A DNA stretch of 48,318 nucleotides from Cyanophora paradoxa (taxonomy: Eukaryota > Glaucocystophyceae > Cyanophorales > Cyanophoraceae). The translations under genes and the position numbers were made by a program. The stretch lies in contig QPMI01000573.1 in NCBI GenBank assembly GCA_004431415.1, forward strand, positions 1 to 48,318, written 5' to 3'. The notes under the pieces are model-generated. The model was not told the origin of the DNA. It saw only the letters and a list, made by a program, of their open reading frames with translations, and did no database searches. Numbering within the stretch: position 1 is the stretch's first letter; each line of letters opens with the position of its first letter. Shown piece after piece: positions 18,899-27,969 of this stretch.

Positions 18899-20440
18899 TC
18901 ATACACTTCGAATAAATGCACCTGTGACATCCACTCTCATAGTTGGGGCATTTATATATACAATTGGATAAATACGAATAAACCTTGTCCTCAGAGGGTA
19001 GCCAATATAGAAAACGTCTTTAATAGAGGTGGGATACCCAGAACTGTATGAGACATCACCACTGTTATGGGCATTATTAATTGTTTCACACATGAACACT
19101 CTATTCACACCTTCATACTTGATAAATGACCAGGAAACACCATCTTGTGAGGTTGCAACATTGAAGGTCTTAACAAAGGCATTGGTCACACCAGACCCAT
19201 ATGCAATTATAGATGCTACCTCATATATATATGGGAAGGATACTTGGAGATACTCAGTGGGAACACTCCATATCCCATCAGGAGCAGATGCATTTGCCTC
19301 CCAACCTGTTAAAGAAGGTCTTGCTTTAAATGCCTCCCTTCCAATTTTTGATGATGAAGCAGTGAAAGCACCATCTGATAGAAGATACCAGTTAGCATCA
19401 ATGGGAGGTATGTTATTCAGAGTTGATGATATATAGAACCTTGCAGGGTTCTTGATTTCATAATTTGCAACCAGTAAATCACAGAGTCTATCAATCATTA
19501 CAGTGTTTGCTGCTATATATATTTCGGTTGCATCTATCATATCTGGGATCTTAGAGGTATCATCCAGAGAGTTTACTATGGTCTTTGGAAGTGGAACAGA
19601 GAGTCTATAATATCTTGCATATCCCTGATCATCATTATATGGGAGAAACTCTTGCATCTTTTCCAGTGCTGAGAGTTCACTTGCAGCCATCAACATATTA
19701 ATTAATGGACTTCCAGAGGTCGAAGCAATCCAAGAGAGGATACCCCAGCTGTTCACATCTTCATAGGAATATCCCACATTGGGGGCATCTGTTTCATTAA
19801 CCTCACCACAGGATATACTGATCACAATTATATCATCATCATCATCATAGATCTTCTTAGCATGGCTGTAACCACATACACTGGGATTGTTATTACCTGA
19901 GATTGCACCATCAATTAGAGACATCCCATCATAGTTCACAGGTGAGAAGTAAGTAGGTGCAGCAGAGGTGGATCTTGCAGCAATCTTGCTGGGGATGGAT
20001 TTGTAAGAATTATCATTGGTAATAAAGATGGGCTTCATACTCACAGTATCAAAACTTGTGATCACCACATCTTTTAGAGAGTCTTGAATGAGAGACTCAC
20101 CAGTAACAGTGAGAATGGCTGTCTCCAATGGGGTCACATCATACTTGGTGTTGAAAAGTGCATTATCAATAATATTTCTGGGATTTGCAAAGATTAAAGG
20201 CAGTTGGTTGAGATAAGTGGAATGCAAATCGGTTGCAGTGAGTTTAGGTTCGTTTGGAAATTCGGGATTTTTCACATTGAGACCGATTGCAATTATCCCA
20301 CCAGTGGATGTTCCACTCACCAGGTCAACAAGGTCTATTACTCTTTTTCCTGTTCGAGTTTCGATTTCTTTTAGCAATCTCGTAATAATTATACCACGAG
20401 CTCCCCCACCTGATAATGAGAGAATTACACGAAGGGGCAT
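18899..20440 (-). CDS. patatin-like phospholipase with C-terminal F5/8C (discoidin) domain
   Basis: Intact 513-codon frame. N-terminal patatin domain: oxyanion motif GGGARG (residues 11-16), nucleophile elbow GTSTGG with Ser45, the family motif AARSTSAAPTYF (about 154-165) and the dyad aspartate in LIDGA (Asp177). These predict a Ser-Asp lipid acyl hydrolase. From about residue 350 a second domain reads like F5/8 type C: EYLQVSFPYIYEV, FNVATSQDGVSWSFI, RTRFIRIYPIVY, then MRVDVTGAF. Such domains bind phospholipid head groups or glycans. The fusion could bring a lipase to host membranes during entry or exit, which is inference. It is transcribed opposite to the fibre genes and starts 50 bases from the first one. 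No signal peptide or membrane segment is evident. Confidence 0.88.
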   Translation of the reverse strand: MPLRVILSLSGGGARGIIITRLLKEIETRTGKRVIDLVDLVSGTSTGGIIAIGLNVKNPEFPNEPKLTATDLHSTYLNQLPLIFANPRNIIDNALFNTKYDVTPLETAILTVTGESLIQDSLKDVVITSFDTVSMKPIFITNDNSYKSIPSKIAARSTSAAPTYFSPVNYDGMSLIDGAISGNNNPSVCGYSHAKKIYDDDDDIIVISISCGEVNETDAPNVGYSYEDVNSWGILSWIASTSGSPLINMLMAASELSALEKMQEFLPYNDDQGYARYYRLSVPLPKTIVNSLDDTSKIPDMIDATEIYIAANTVMIDRLCDLLVANYEIKNPARFYISSTLNNIPPIDANWYLLSDGAFTASSSKIGREAFKARPSLTGWEANASAPDGIWSVPTEYLQVSFPYIYEVASIIAYGSGVTNAFVKTFNVATSQDGVSWSFIKYEGVNRVFMCETINNAHNSGDVSYSSGYPTSIKDVFYIGYPLRTRFIRIYPIVYINAPTMRVDVTGAFIRSV

Positions 20441-20489
20441 CTTTACTTAACTCAAATTTAATAAATCTCTATAAGTAGAGTAAATTGGG

Positions 20490-22133
20490 ATGAGTTTCAA
20501 TTATCCAGCAAACCTGCAAACCATTCCTTCATCAGGAAGAGGGAAGGCAGATAACAAACATGTAAATTTCGATAACTTGACAGCCAGAGGGTCAATCTCA
20601 ATCGACCATAGTGCAGATGAACCCTCAAAGACTCACCCAAGAATGCATGCACTTTCAATAAACGAAATGGATCCTGAAAAAGAGGATGTGAGTGTTGCTT
20701 TCAGCATGGGGAATGTGAAATCGAATCAGGTAGCCCAGATTAAAGCAACCAGGAGCAGACCAAGAAAACTGAAAACCAGTGGAACCCATCCAGATATTCC
20801 AACTCGATTCGATAGTGGAAGGTTAATATTCAATGTTCAAAACGAGAAGGGTGGGCATCAGAGTGGTTTGAGAATCTACAATGAAGGATCAAATGCAATT
20901 GCACAAATTCCCGAAATATTACAGATAGCACCCCATGCAGAAACCAACAAAATCGAGTTCACTAACAATGTTTATCCACGAGATATTGTGGCGAATTCGG
21001 CTTCTAATGCGCAATTCGGTTTCCAACTACCTGGTGATACAGCAAAGAATAAGGCGTCTATCACTGTCAACAGTAGCCCCACTCAACCAGTAACAATTCA
21101 TTTACACCCAGACCTTGTCGAAATGGACAGGCACCTTTTACCATTGGTAACCAACACCAAAGATCTTGGTATCAGAACCAGGCAATGGCGAAATATCCAT
21201 GGAAGCAATGTGTATGCAAATGGTGAGAAACTTGTAAGTGAGAAGACCATCAGAGAGATCTTTGAGTATTATGGACCTGTCCCAGTTCCCTTCCCTCTTC
21301 CATGGGATCCACCAGATTTAACACCAAAAAAGCAACCAGGAAGAGAATACACAGCAGATGAGACAGTTCCCTTTGGGCAACACATTGTGAGTTGGGAGCA
21401 AGTTCGAAATAAACCGATAATTGAACCAAGAAAGCAAATAGATGAGCAATATTTACCTCCTGAAATCGATATTTTGGGGCTTGATGAATACCAATTCGTC
21501 CCAGATGAGGAAGAATATTTACCAGATGGTTTCGACCCACAAGAGTATGAATATGATCAGTATGACCCCAATGAGGAAGAGTATCTACCAGATGGTTTAG
21601 ATCCACAAGAGTATGAGTATGAACAGAATTATGAACCCCATGAGGAATATTTAGCAGATGGTCTCCAACCACCAGTTGTTGATTATGAGCAACCATATGA
21701 ACCCCATGAAGAATTATTACCAGATGGATTTCGCCCAGAGATTTGGGAATTCTTCCCAGATTGGGAGCAGATCAACAATAAACCAGCCAGATTTCCACCA
21801 GAGGATCACAACCATGACTGGGATGAGATATTAGGTAAACCAGACAAATTCCCACCAGAGGATCACAGGCATGACTGGGGTGATATTGATGGAAAACCAG
21901 AAGAGTTTCCACCAGAAGATCACAGACATAAATGGAGCGAAATAGATGAACAACCAAAATTCGCATCAGCAGGTGATGATTTCGACACCTTACATGGTGT
22001 TACTCTCTACCAAAGTAATATCATACCAGAGAGATTAAGATTAGATGAATATTACCTGAATCTCAAAGGAATAGATGCAGGAACCAAAATGCAGGGTGAA
22101 TTATACATCAGACCCCTACAAGGATGCAGATAA
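20490..22133 (+). CDS. phage-like fibre protein, shaft part (HxH repeats)
   Basis: ATG 20490, 547 codons. The N half has TNTKDLGIRTRQWRNIHG, a pattern common in bacteriophage tail-fibre shafts. Then an acidic repeat region with four copies of EEYLPDG(F/L)DPQEYEY-like units, and three 20-residue repeats with DHNHDW, DHRHDW and DHRHKW (about residues 438-480), each after KPxxFPPE. HxH repeats in phage fibres bind metal along a trimeric needle. It ends in GELYIRPLQGCR at 22133, overlapping the next ORF by ten bases. The two are probably one fibre of about 1100 residues cut by a frameshift, but separate genes cannot be excluded. Confidence 0.75.
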   Translation: MSFNYPANLQTIPSSGRGKADNKHVNFDNLTARGSISIDHSADEPSKTHPRMHALSINEMDPEKEDVSVAFSMGNVKSNQVAQIKATRSRPRKLKTSGTHPDIPTRFDSGRLIFNVQNEKGGHQSGLRIYNEGSNAIAQIPEILQIAPHAETNKIEFTNNVYPRDIVANSASNAQFGFQLPGDTAKNKASITVNSSPTQPVTIHLHPDLVEMDRHLLPLVTNTKDLGIRTRQWRNIHGSNVYANGEKLVSEKTIREIFEYYGPVPVPFPLPWDPPDLTPKKQPGREYTADETVPFGQHIVSWEQVRNKPIIEPRKQIDEQYLPPEIDILGLDEYQFVPDEEEYLPDGFDPQEYEYDQYDPNEEEYLPDGLDPQEYEYEQNYEPHEEYLADGLQPPVVDYEQPYEPHEELLPDGFRPEIWEFFPDWEQINNKPARFPPEDHNHDWDEILGKPDKFPPEDHRHDWGDIDGKPEEFPPEDHRHKWSEIDEQPKFASAGDDFDTLHGVTLYQSNIIPERLRLDEYYLNLKGIDAGTKMQGELYIRPLQGCR

Positions 22134-23821
22134 TTGCAGCAGGCGGAAATTTCGGTTTGATGGACACCAAACCAGGTATCTATTTAACCAGTTACTATGC
22201 AGATGACATCCCAATGACAGGAGGATTGATCTCTCTACCATCTGATCCAGCAAACTATGATGACAAAGATGCAGCAATCCAAATTAATGTAACTGATGTG
22301 AGTGATTTAGATAGTTCAAGACCCAAATTAATATTCACCAGAGAAAGATTGTTACCCAATGCTCTCATTGGAAATCGAGATGACTACAAGAGATGCGAAA
22401 TCTCATGGATAAAAACGAATTATAATGGTGGAGTGGGTGAGGGTCTCTTAGAAATCAATCAGAGGGCAGCAGCAAAGAATATTCACAATGAGACCATATC
22501 CAGAGTGGTAACAGAGGATTACCTGCAAGCCCAGAACTACATAGATGAAACAGAACTGAATACAATTATTGCAGGTATTAATATTGGTGTGACAGGGGAT
22601 TACCTTCCTCTCACAGGAGGGATTATTGATGGAACAGTAACAGCATGCAACTTCTTTGTCCATACTGAAAGCAATCAAACCTTTCCTGTGGTTCACCCAG
22701 GAGGTGAATATGAGATCCCAGATGATCCAGCTATTATGCCCATTAAGATTGATCTCCCTTCTGATTATGTGGGAAGGGGTGAACTGAAAATAATCGCTTT
22801 TACAGGAGACTATAATGATCTCCTAAACAAACCAACAGCTGCAAATCTACACCCTGTTGCATTTTCTGGAAGCTTCCTTGATCTTAATAATAGAGCACAC
22901 ACCCACACAAGAGCAGAGATCACAGATTTCAATACTCACACTCACACAAAATCCCAGATAACAGATTTTGCACACACCCACACCAGAGCAGATATCACGA
23001 ATTTTGCTCACACCCATTTTAAATCTGAGATCTCAGATTTTGCTCACACTCACACAAAGTCACAGATTACAGATTTTGCACACACTCATGTCAAGAGTGA
23101 GATAACAGATTTTGCACACACTCATGTCAAGAGTGAGATTACAGATTTTGCTCACACTCACACCAAAGGTGAAATTACAGACTTTGCTCATACTCATACA
23201 AAATCCCAAATTACAGATTTCGCACACACCCACCTTTGGGGAGATATTACAGATCGACCTACTCTGGATCCATTCACAGCTACCACTATAAGAGCCAACA
23301 ACACAATGTATGTAGGATCAGGTCAGATTGTAGAACCAGCAGGACCTATGTTTGAAGAAACATGGTTCTTCCACAATTCGCAGAATTACTTTGATAAAAC
23401 CTTACTTGTTCGTGGAAATGCATATGCAAGGAATTTCTATGCTATGAACCCCTCAAATAATGCGACCATCAGTCGATGCATTACAGAAGCAGATCTTTCC
23501 AGTCAACTCAATGCATATTTTAATGGGAAAATTCAAGCAGGTAAGTATGTTTACACTACTCCTGTTTTAAATTACAATAATCTGTATGTGTTCAATCTTA
23601 CTATCTATTTTACCAATGCCTTTGCTTCTCCTCCTGTTGTTACAGCAACTGTAAGGCATGAAGGACAAGAACCAAATTATCAAGTAACTCCCGTCATTTT
23701 TACTGTGAACCTGTTGAATGTTTACAGTAACTATTTCACCTGTGAACTTTTCACTGATCCATATGCAATGAATAATTCATCCAAAACTGTAACAATCCAT
23801 TACATTGCTGTCGCAATTTAA
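22124..23821 (+). CDS. phage-like fibre protein, needle and lectin-like tip
   Basis: 565-codon frame continuing the preceding fibre. The middle (residues about 256-370) carries about ten 12-residue repeats of the form FAHTHTKSQITD, the HxH needle motif of phage fibres. The C-terminal 95 residues (NLTIYFTNAFASPPVVTATV, TVTIHYIAVAI) resemble an H-type lectin sandwich: a ...F...F..PP.V... strand and a terminal hydrophobic strand. H-type lectins bind sugars, so this would be a receptor-binding tip (inference). The ATG at 22124 may be only an internal methionine, since the upstream shaft ends there in another frame. It belongs with the fibre genes downstream. Confidence 0.75.
   Translation: MQIIAAGGNFGLMDTKPGIYLTSYYADDIPMTGGLISLPSDPANYDDKDAAIQINVTDVSDLDSSRPKLIFTRERLLPNALIGNRDDYKRCEISWIKTNYNGGVGEGLLEINQRAAAKNIHNETISRVVTEDYLQAQNYIDETELNTIIAGINIGVTGDYLPLTGGIIDGTVTACNFFVHTESNQTFPVVHPGGEYEIPDDPAIMPIKIDLPSDYVGRGELKIIAFTGDYNDLLNKPTAANLHPVAFSGSFLDLNNRAHTHTRAEITDFNTHTHTKSQITDFAHTHTRADITNFAHTHFKSEISDFAHTHTKSQITDFAHTHVKSEITDFAHTHVKSEITDFAHTHTKGEITDFAHTHTKSQITDFAHTHLWGDITDRPTLDPFTATTIRANNTMYVGSGQIVEPAGPMFEETWFFHNSQNYFDKTLLVRGNAYARNFYAMNPSNNATISRCITEADLSSQLNAYFNGKIQAGKYVYTTPVLNYNNLYVFNLTIYFTNAFASPPVVTATVRHEGQEPNYQVTPVIFTVNLLNVYSNYFTCELFTDPYAMNNSSKTVTIHYIAVAI
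22894..23240 (+). repeat. 36-bp repeats coding the HTH needle
   Basis: About ten in-frame repeats of 36 bases built around GATTTTGCACACACTCAT, coding FAHTH plus seven variable residues. Units differ by silent and conservative changes, so the array is not a very recent expansion. Two adjacent units near 23075-23145 are nearly identical. Confidence 0.9.
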
Positions 23822-23840
23822 CTATTTGATTAATATAAAG

Positions 23841-24886
23841 ATGACCTCTCTATTAGAAATCCCAAACTATGAACTTGCAGCCAAATCACTGCACAGCACC
23901 TCTCATGGAGTAGTTGATTCAACCCCTGGGTATATTTGTACTGAAACTTCAAGTAATACCTCTTTCACAGAGAATAATATACTCAGAGTCAAAGAAATTC
24001 GATGTGATAGAAATGGAGGCAAGATAAGAACCACAGGAATTATTATCTCGAATAAAAATCAGGTTCAAGCAGGTCAAGTAGTCCCAGATTCAGCAATATA
24101 TGATAATGTAGGTGGATTTACCACAGCACAGATAGTTTCTTTTGGTAACACAAGTAATACTTCCGCTCTTGTAGTCAAGAGTGGAGGAGCATACTTTGGA
24201 GAGGCATTAAAGGTGAATGGAACAGTAACAGCATCCATACTAAATGCTGGAAGTGGAATGTTTGAGAGTCCAATAAATTTTGAGGGTGGATATAATGCGA
24301 GTAGTTTTTCAGTTGGTGTTGGTGTCTTTTCCACAATGTTAAACACACCTGAAATTGAATCATCGAATGCACTCAATATCAAGAGAAATGCAGTGGTTAC
24401 AGCAACCATAAACAATGTTTCCCTTCAATAAATCTAATTAAATATCTGAAAGCTCCTCACCCTCGGTTTTGTATTGTAAATTATTCAACATCAGCAGTTA
24501 CTGTGGGAACCACATCAACAGCAAGAAGATTCGCTTTTAACAGAACTCTTGTGGATGCAAGCAATAATATCACATTATCCACAGGCACCTTTACAGCACC
24601 TGTGTCCGGAATTTATAGATTCTTCTTCATTGTTCAAATGTCAACAGCTTCATCAACAGGGGAGTGTAGAGTTGCATTTAGAAAGAATGATTTGGCTCTT
24701 TCCCCTCAATCGGTTCAAGAATTTTCAACTTACAATGGAAGGCGAAGTGTTCATATGGAGGCTTCTTTTGCTGTATATGCGAACGAATTTGTGAATGTTA
24801 TACAAACCTGGACATCGTCCATGCAATATGATGCTACAATACAAGGTATTACCTGTTTTGGGGGGCATCTCATCAGTAGATTATAA
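23841..24886 (+). pseudogene. fibre protein with C1q-like tip, one frameshift
   Basis: ATG 23841 starts the shaft module shared with the next three fibre genes: LRVKEIRCDRNGGKIRTTG and ALVVKSGGAYFG. The frame ends at 24430. From about 24430 a different frame reads HPRFC, homologous to QPRFC in the intact neighbour, and runs into a C1q/TNF-like domain (GTFTAPVSGIYRFFFIVQ, then VAFRKNDL) ending at 24886. So this is one gene of about 345 codons with a single frameshift near 24420. C1q-like heads form trimers and bind varied ligands; here they would be fibre tips. The break may be a sequencing error, since everything else is intact. Confidence 0.8.
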
Positions 24887-24908
24887 ACTTTTTGTTGGGA
24901 ATTTATAG

Positions 24909-25931
24909 ATGGCTACCCAAATTGCAGTTCCTGTTTTCTGTTATGCAGCACCTAAATTACATCAACTGAACCACACAGTTACAGATGCTATTCCCGGGTT
25001 TATTTGCACAGAAACCACAGGAGCAGATTCATTTACTCAAAATTCAATTATCAGATGCAAGGAAATTCGATGTGATAGAAATGCTGGAAAAATACGAACC
25101 ACACAATTAATCGTAAGTAACAAGAATCAGGTTTTACCAGGTGGTGTAGTTGCTGATGCAGCTATTTATGATGATGCAGGTGGGGTGACCACACCACAAA
25201 TTGTTACTTTTGATGGGACAGAAAATAATGCAGCACTTGTAGTTAAATCAGGTGGAGCATGGATAGGTTCGGGAGCTTTTGTGAATGGAACACTCTCAGC
25301 TACAAATGTTTCAATTTCAGGAACAACAACATTTACAGGTGTTGTGAATGCAAATGGTGGTCTTTTTGTTCCTACTTATACAGTCCCTGTGATGACCGCA
25401 ACCACAAAGATACAAACACCTGAAATAGATACAGGAGCAAATGTAGATCTGATTCTGAAACGAAATAGCACAGAAGTCGCACGAATTGATGCAGGGGGTC
25501 TTACAATCGCAGCAAACTTTTATTTGAAGCAAGAAACCCAACCTCGATTTTGTGTTGGGTTTGGTGTAGCAACAAGAAGTGGAGTATATGGGCGTCTTAC
25601 TAATTGGTTGCATGAATTCTTTGATAATACCAACTCATTTGATGTAGTAGAAGGGAAATTCACAGCGCCTATAAGTGGAGATTATAGATTCTCTCTTAAT
25701 TCTTATAGTATTGTTACCTCATCTGTGAGTGTAGATCTGAAAGTAAATGATCAGAATGTTTCAACAGAATTCAATTTCAGGGTAAACAACTCACAAACAG
25801 TAACCAACAAAACAATCATTTTGAGCGCAATACTCAGACTTGGAGCCGGGGATAATGTCTCTATTTATGCTGTTGATACTTCCATTTCAGAATTCACAAC
25901 GTTTAGTGGCGAATTGCTGAGCATAATTTAA
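24909..25931 (+). CDS. fibre protein with C1q-like tip, intact
   Basis: 340 codons from ATG 24909. Shaft module at 1-120 (IRCKEIRCDRNAGKIRTTQL, AALVVKSGGAWIG), a middle linker with GTTTFTGVVNANGG and TPEIDTG, then from about residue 225 a C1q-like domain with GKFTAPISGDYRFSLNSY and a closing strand FTTFSGELLSI. C1q domains are typical of animals and some bacteria, and are rare in Polinton-like viruses as far as I know. The gene is a full-length paralogue of the frameshifted gene before it. It is probably a trimeric receptor-binding fibre. Spacing to neighbours is 20 bases on each side. Confidence 0.85.
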   Translation: MATQIAVPVFCYAAPKLHQLNHTVTDAIPGFICTETTGADSFTQNSIIRCKEIRCDRNAGKIRTTQLIVSNKNQVLPGGVVADAAIYDDAGGVTTPQIVTFDGTENNAALVVKSGGAWIGSGAFVNGTLSATNVSISGTTTFTGVVNANGGLFVPTYTVPVMTATTKIQTPEIDTGANVDLILKRNSTEVARIDAGGLTIAANFYLKQETQPRFCVGFGVATRSGVYGRLTNWLHEFFDNTNSFDVVEGKFTAPISGDYRFSLNSYSIVTSSVSVDLKVNDQNVSTEFNFRVNNSQTVTNKTIILSAILRLGAGDNVSIYAVDTSISEFTTFSGELLSII

Positions 25932-25950
25932 TTTCTACAAGTAGTTTAGA

Positions 25951-26175
25951 ATGTCGAATATATACCAAGTAGTTCTGACTGATACCGAAAAGTTGGGAAT
26001 GGAATATTGCGCTGCTTCTGTTCAGGACTGGATTGATAATGCTGCCCACAACAGGGCAAGAATCGCAATTGATGAGATTGTTCAGAAAGAGATCCAATCT
26101 TGCATCTCATCAGGAGTTCAGATACCAACCTCAAAGGAAGCGATTGTATTACAGGCATTCCAAAGGGAACTGTAA
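25951..26175 (+). CDS. small phage-like protein, 74 residues
   Basis: Intact frame from ATG 25951: opens SNIYQVVLTDTEKLGMEY, then VQDWIDNAAHNRARIAIDEI, ending in ...KEAIVLQAFQREL. This pattern (a short strand, then W.xNxxxxRaRxAxDEI) strongly recalls small proteins found beside structural genes in tailed-phage genomes. I recall this by pattern only and cannot name the family or function. It lies within the fibre cassette, so it may be a fibre assembly or chaperone-like factor; that is a guess. Confidence 0.6.
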   Translation: MSNIYQVVLTDTEKLGMEYCAASVQDWIDNAAHNRARIAIDEIVQKEIQSCISSGVQIPTSKEAIVLQAFQREL

Positions 26176-26251
26176 AGAAAGGTATCGAGTATAATAATGT
26201 CACAGAAGAGTAGTGTACATTATTTTTCTTTCCTTCTTAGTAAAAGAAGCA

Positions 26252-26937
26252 ATGGGTGAATATAATCGAGTTCAACTTCCAATATATTCCCTTGGATCCC
26301 TGCAATGCACTTTCGCCAGCATGAAGTTAATGATGAGGTTCGTGGTTTAGAATCCACAGAGAGACCCAATTCCAATGGTAACTCCTTTGATAAAAATTCG
26401 ATTATTCGAGTTAAAGAGCTGAGAGCTGATAAGAATTCAGGTGTGGTTAAAACAACTCGACTTCTTGTCACAAATGCTAACTTTTTCCAGCCTACAAATG
26501 GAGGTCCTGATGCTTACAGTGTTGATCTGAAAGCCCTGGATTTCGATAAGAATTCTGCAGCTGTTACTGTGAGATCAGGAGGAGCATTTATTGGGGGTGG
26601 CTGCAGAGTTTCAGGTCAACTCTCATCCTCAATTTCGTATAATGATGTCCCAGATACTCTTGAGCAGAATGTTGAAGACCCCCAACGAATTCGATTATAT
26701 ATACCAGTTGCACAACAGCCACTTATTCAATTTTACCAAGGTTATACTGTCACACTTGAAAACTCTGAATTGATTGAAGGAACCAAAAGAGTAATGAGAG
26801 GGCTGGTCATTCCTTCTGCAATGCTTTCTTTATGTAGAGCCAACAATAACCAGCCAGGTCACAGATACAATTCAGTGTTCAAGGATATGATCATTTCGGC
26901 ACAGGGTTCTGTGTTTATAATAACAATTTCACTATGA
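26252..26937 (+). pseudogene. fibre-family protein, frameshifted near start
   Basis: ATG 26252 starts a short frame (GEYNRVQLPIYSLGSLQC) that gives way near 26305 to another carrying the shaft module: NDEVRGLESTERP, IIRVKELRADKNSGVVKTTR, AVTVRSGGAFIGGG. It is closest to the next gene (27114-27947). The C-terminal half, with RIRLYIPVAQQPLIQFYQG, differs from the C1q tips. The frame stops at 26937, where an alternative frame continues for about 40 codons, so the true end may be near 27030. Its role is inferred as another fibre with a different head. Confidence 0.65.
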
Positions 26938-27113
26938 TCTGTTGTTACAGATATTGGAAATATACAATTACAGTTATGGGTATCAGAACAGATATAGCTG
27001 CTGTCTCAGCTCTTAGAGTGTTACTCCTGATACTCTTTCTCAAACAGGGTTTTACATGGAGCAGATGTAATTGAATGACCCACCCCATAAATTATATATC
27101 ACTTTAATGTAAA

Positions 27114-27947
27114 ATGGCTGAGCAACCCCCACTTGAACGAATTATTACACCACAGCTATCATTAGCTGCCCCAGCAAACCATGTTCTGCAGCATGCTACC
27201 TTTGATGATGTGGAAGGTCTCCAATCCACAGAGGTCCAACCTACAATGAACACCTTTGGTTCCACCCACAAACTGAGATTACAGGAACTCAGATGTGATA
27301 AAAATAATGGAATAGTTAAGACAACTAAGCTACTTGTCACAAATGCAAACTTTTCTGCTCATTATGGAGACCCAGATAGCTATGGAGATCCTCTGTCTAC
27401 TTATTCTTTTGAATCTAGGTCGGGAGCTATTAACTGCAAATCGGGGGGAGCTTATATTGGTGATGGTCTTAGGGTTGGTGGGGCTGTTGGAGCGCCTTTA
27501 TTTGTGAATGATCAACCCAATCCCATTGATCCCAATACAAGAATTCGAACCTATGTCCCCAGCATGAATGCCCCATACATTATAAAGATATTCCCCATTG
27601 TTGTAAATGAACAAACAGCAGTAGTAGACTCCCTTGTTGAAATTGGTGACCACTACAAGGTAGTTGTGGATATCCCACCAGATGTATATGCTGTATGTCA
27701 AGTAGAGGGTGGAACTCCTAATTTTGCAGTTGTGATCACCCCATATGATAATTTTGGTATTGCTTATCATGGAGTCAATTTCGGTTTGGAAGACTATCAG
27801 TTTCTGGTGAGAGCCACCAAGTTTGGTATCTACAAGTGTGTATTATATGCTGAGAGAACCGATTTTATTGCAAGGCAGAATACCTATGCTGAGTATTATG
27901 GCACAAATCGATATTTCCCCATTTTTGGACAGGATACTGCTCCATAA
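27114..27947 (+). CDS. fibre-family protein with distinct C-terminal head, intact
   Basis: 277 codons from ATG 27114. The shaft module is present (LRLQELRCDKNNGIVKTTKL, AINCKSGGAYIGDG). After residue about 130 comes a head domain opening TRIRTYVPSMNAPYIIKIFP, shared with the previous gene, and ending in a tyrosine-rich tail (TYAEYYGTNRYFPIFG). It has no C1q signature. It completes a run of four paralogous shaft genes with at least two head types, the usual arrangement of a host-range locus. Confidence 0.7.
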   Translation: MAEQPPLERIITPQLSLAAPANHVLQHATFDDVEGLQSTEVQPTMNTFGSTHKLRLQELRCDKNNGIVKTTKLLVTNANFSAHYGDPDSYGDPLSTYSFESRSGAINCKSGGAYIGDGLRVGGAVGAPLFVNDQPNPIDPNTRIRTYVPSMNAPYIIKIFPIVVNEQTAVVDSLVEIGDHYKVVVDIPPDVYAVCQVEGGTPNFAVVITPYDNFGIAYHGVNFGLEDYQFLVRATKFGIYKCVLYAERTDFIARQNTYAEYYGTNRYFPIFGQDTAP

Positions 27948-27969
27948 GAATATTGGTTATATATAGAGT

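Noticed and set aside
19029-19436. 135-codon plus-strand ORF inside the patatin gene
   Set aside because: Antisense shadow of an intact, motif-complete gene.
21250-21966. Histidine/leucine-rich minus-strand ORFs under the fibre gene
   Set aside because: Shadows of the acidic and HxH repeats on the plus strand.
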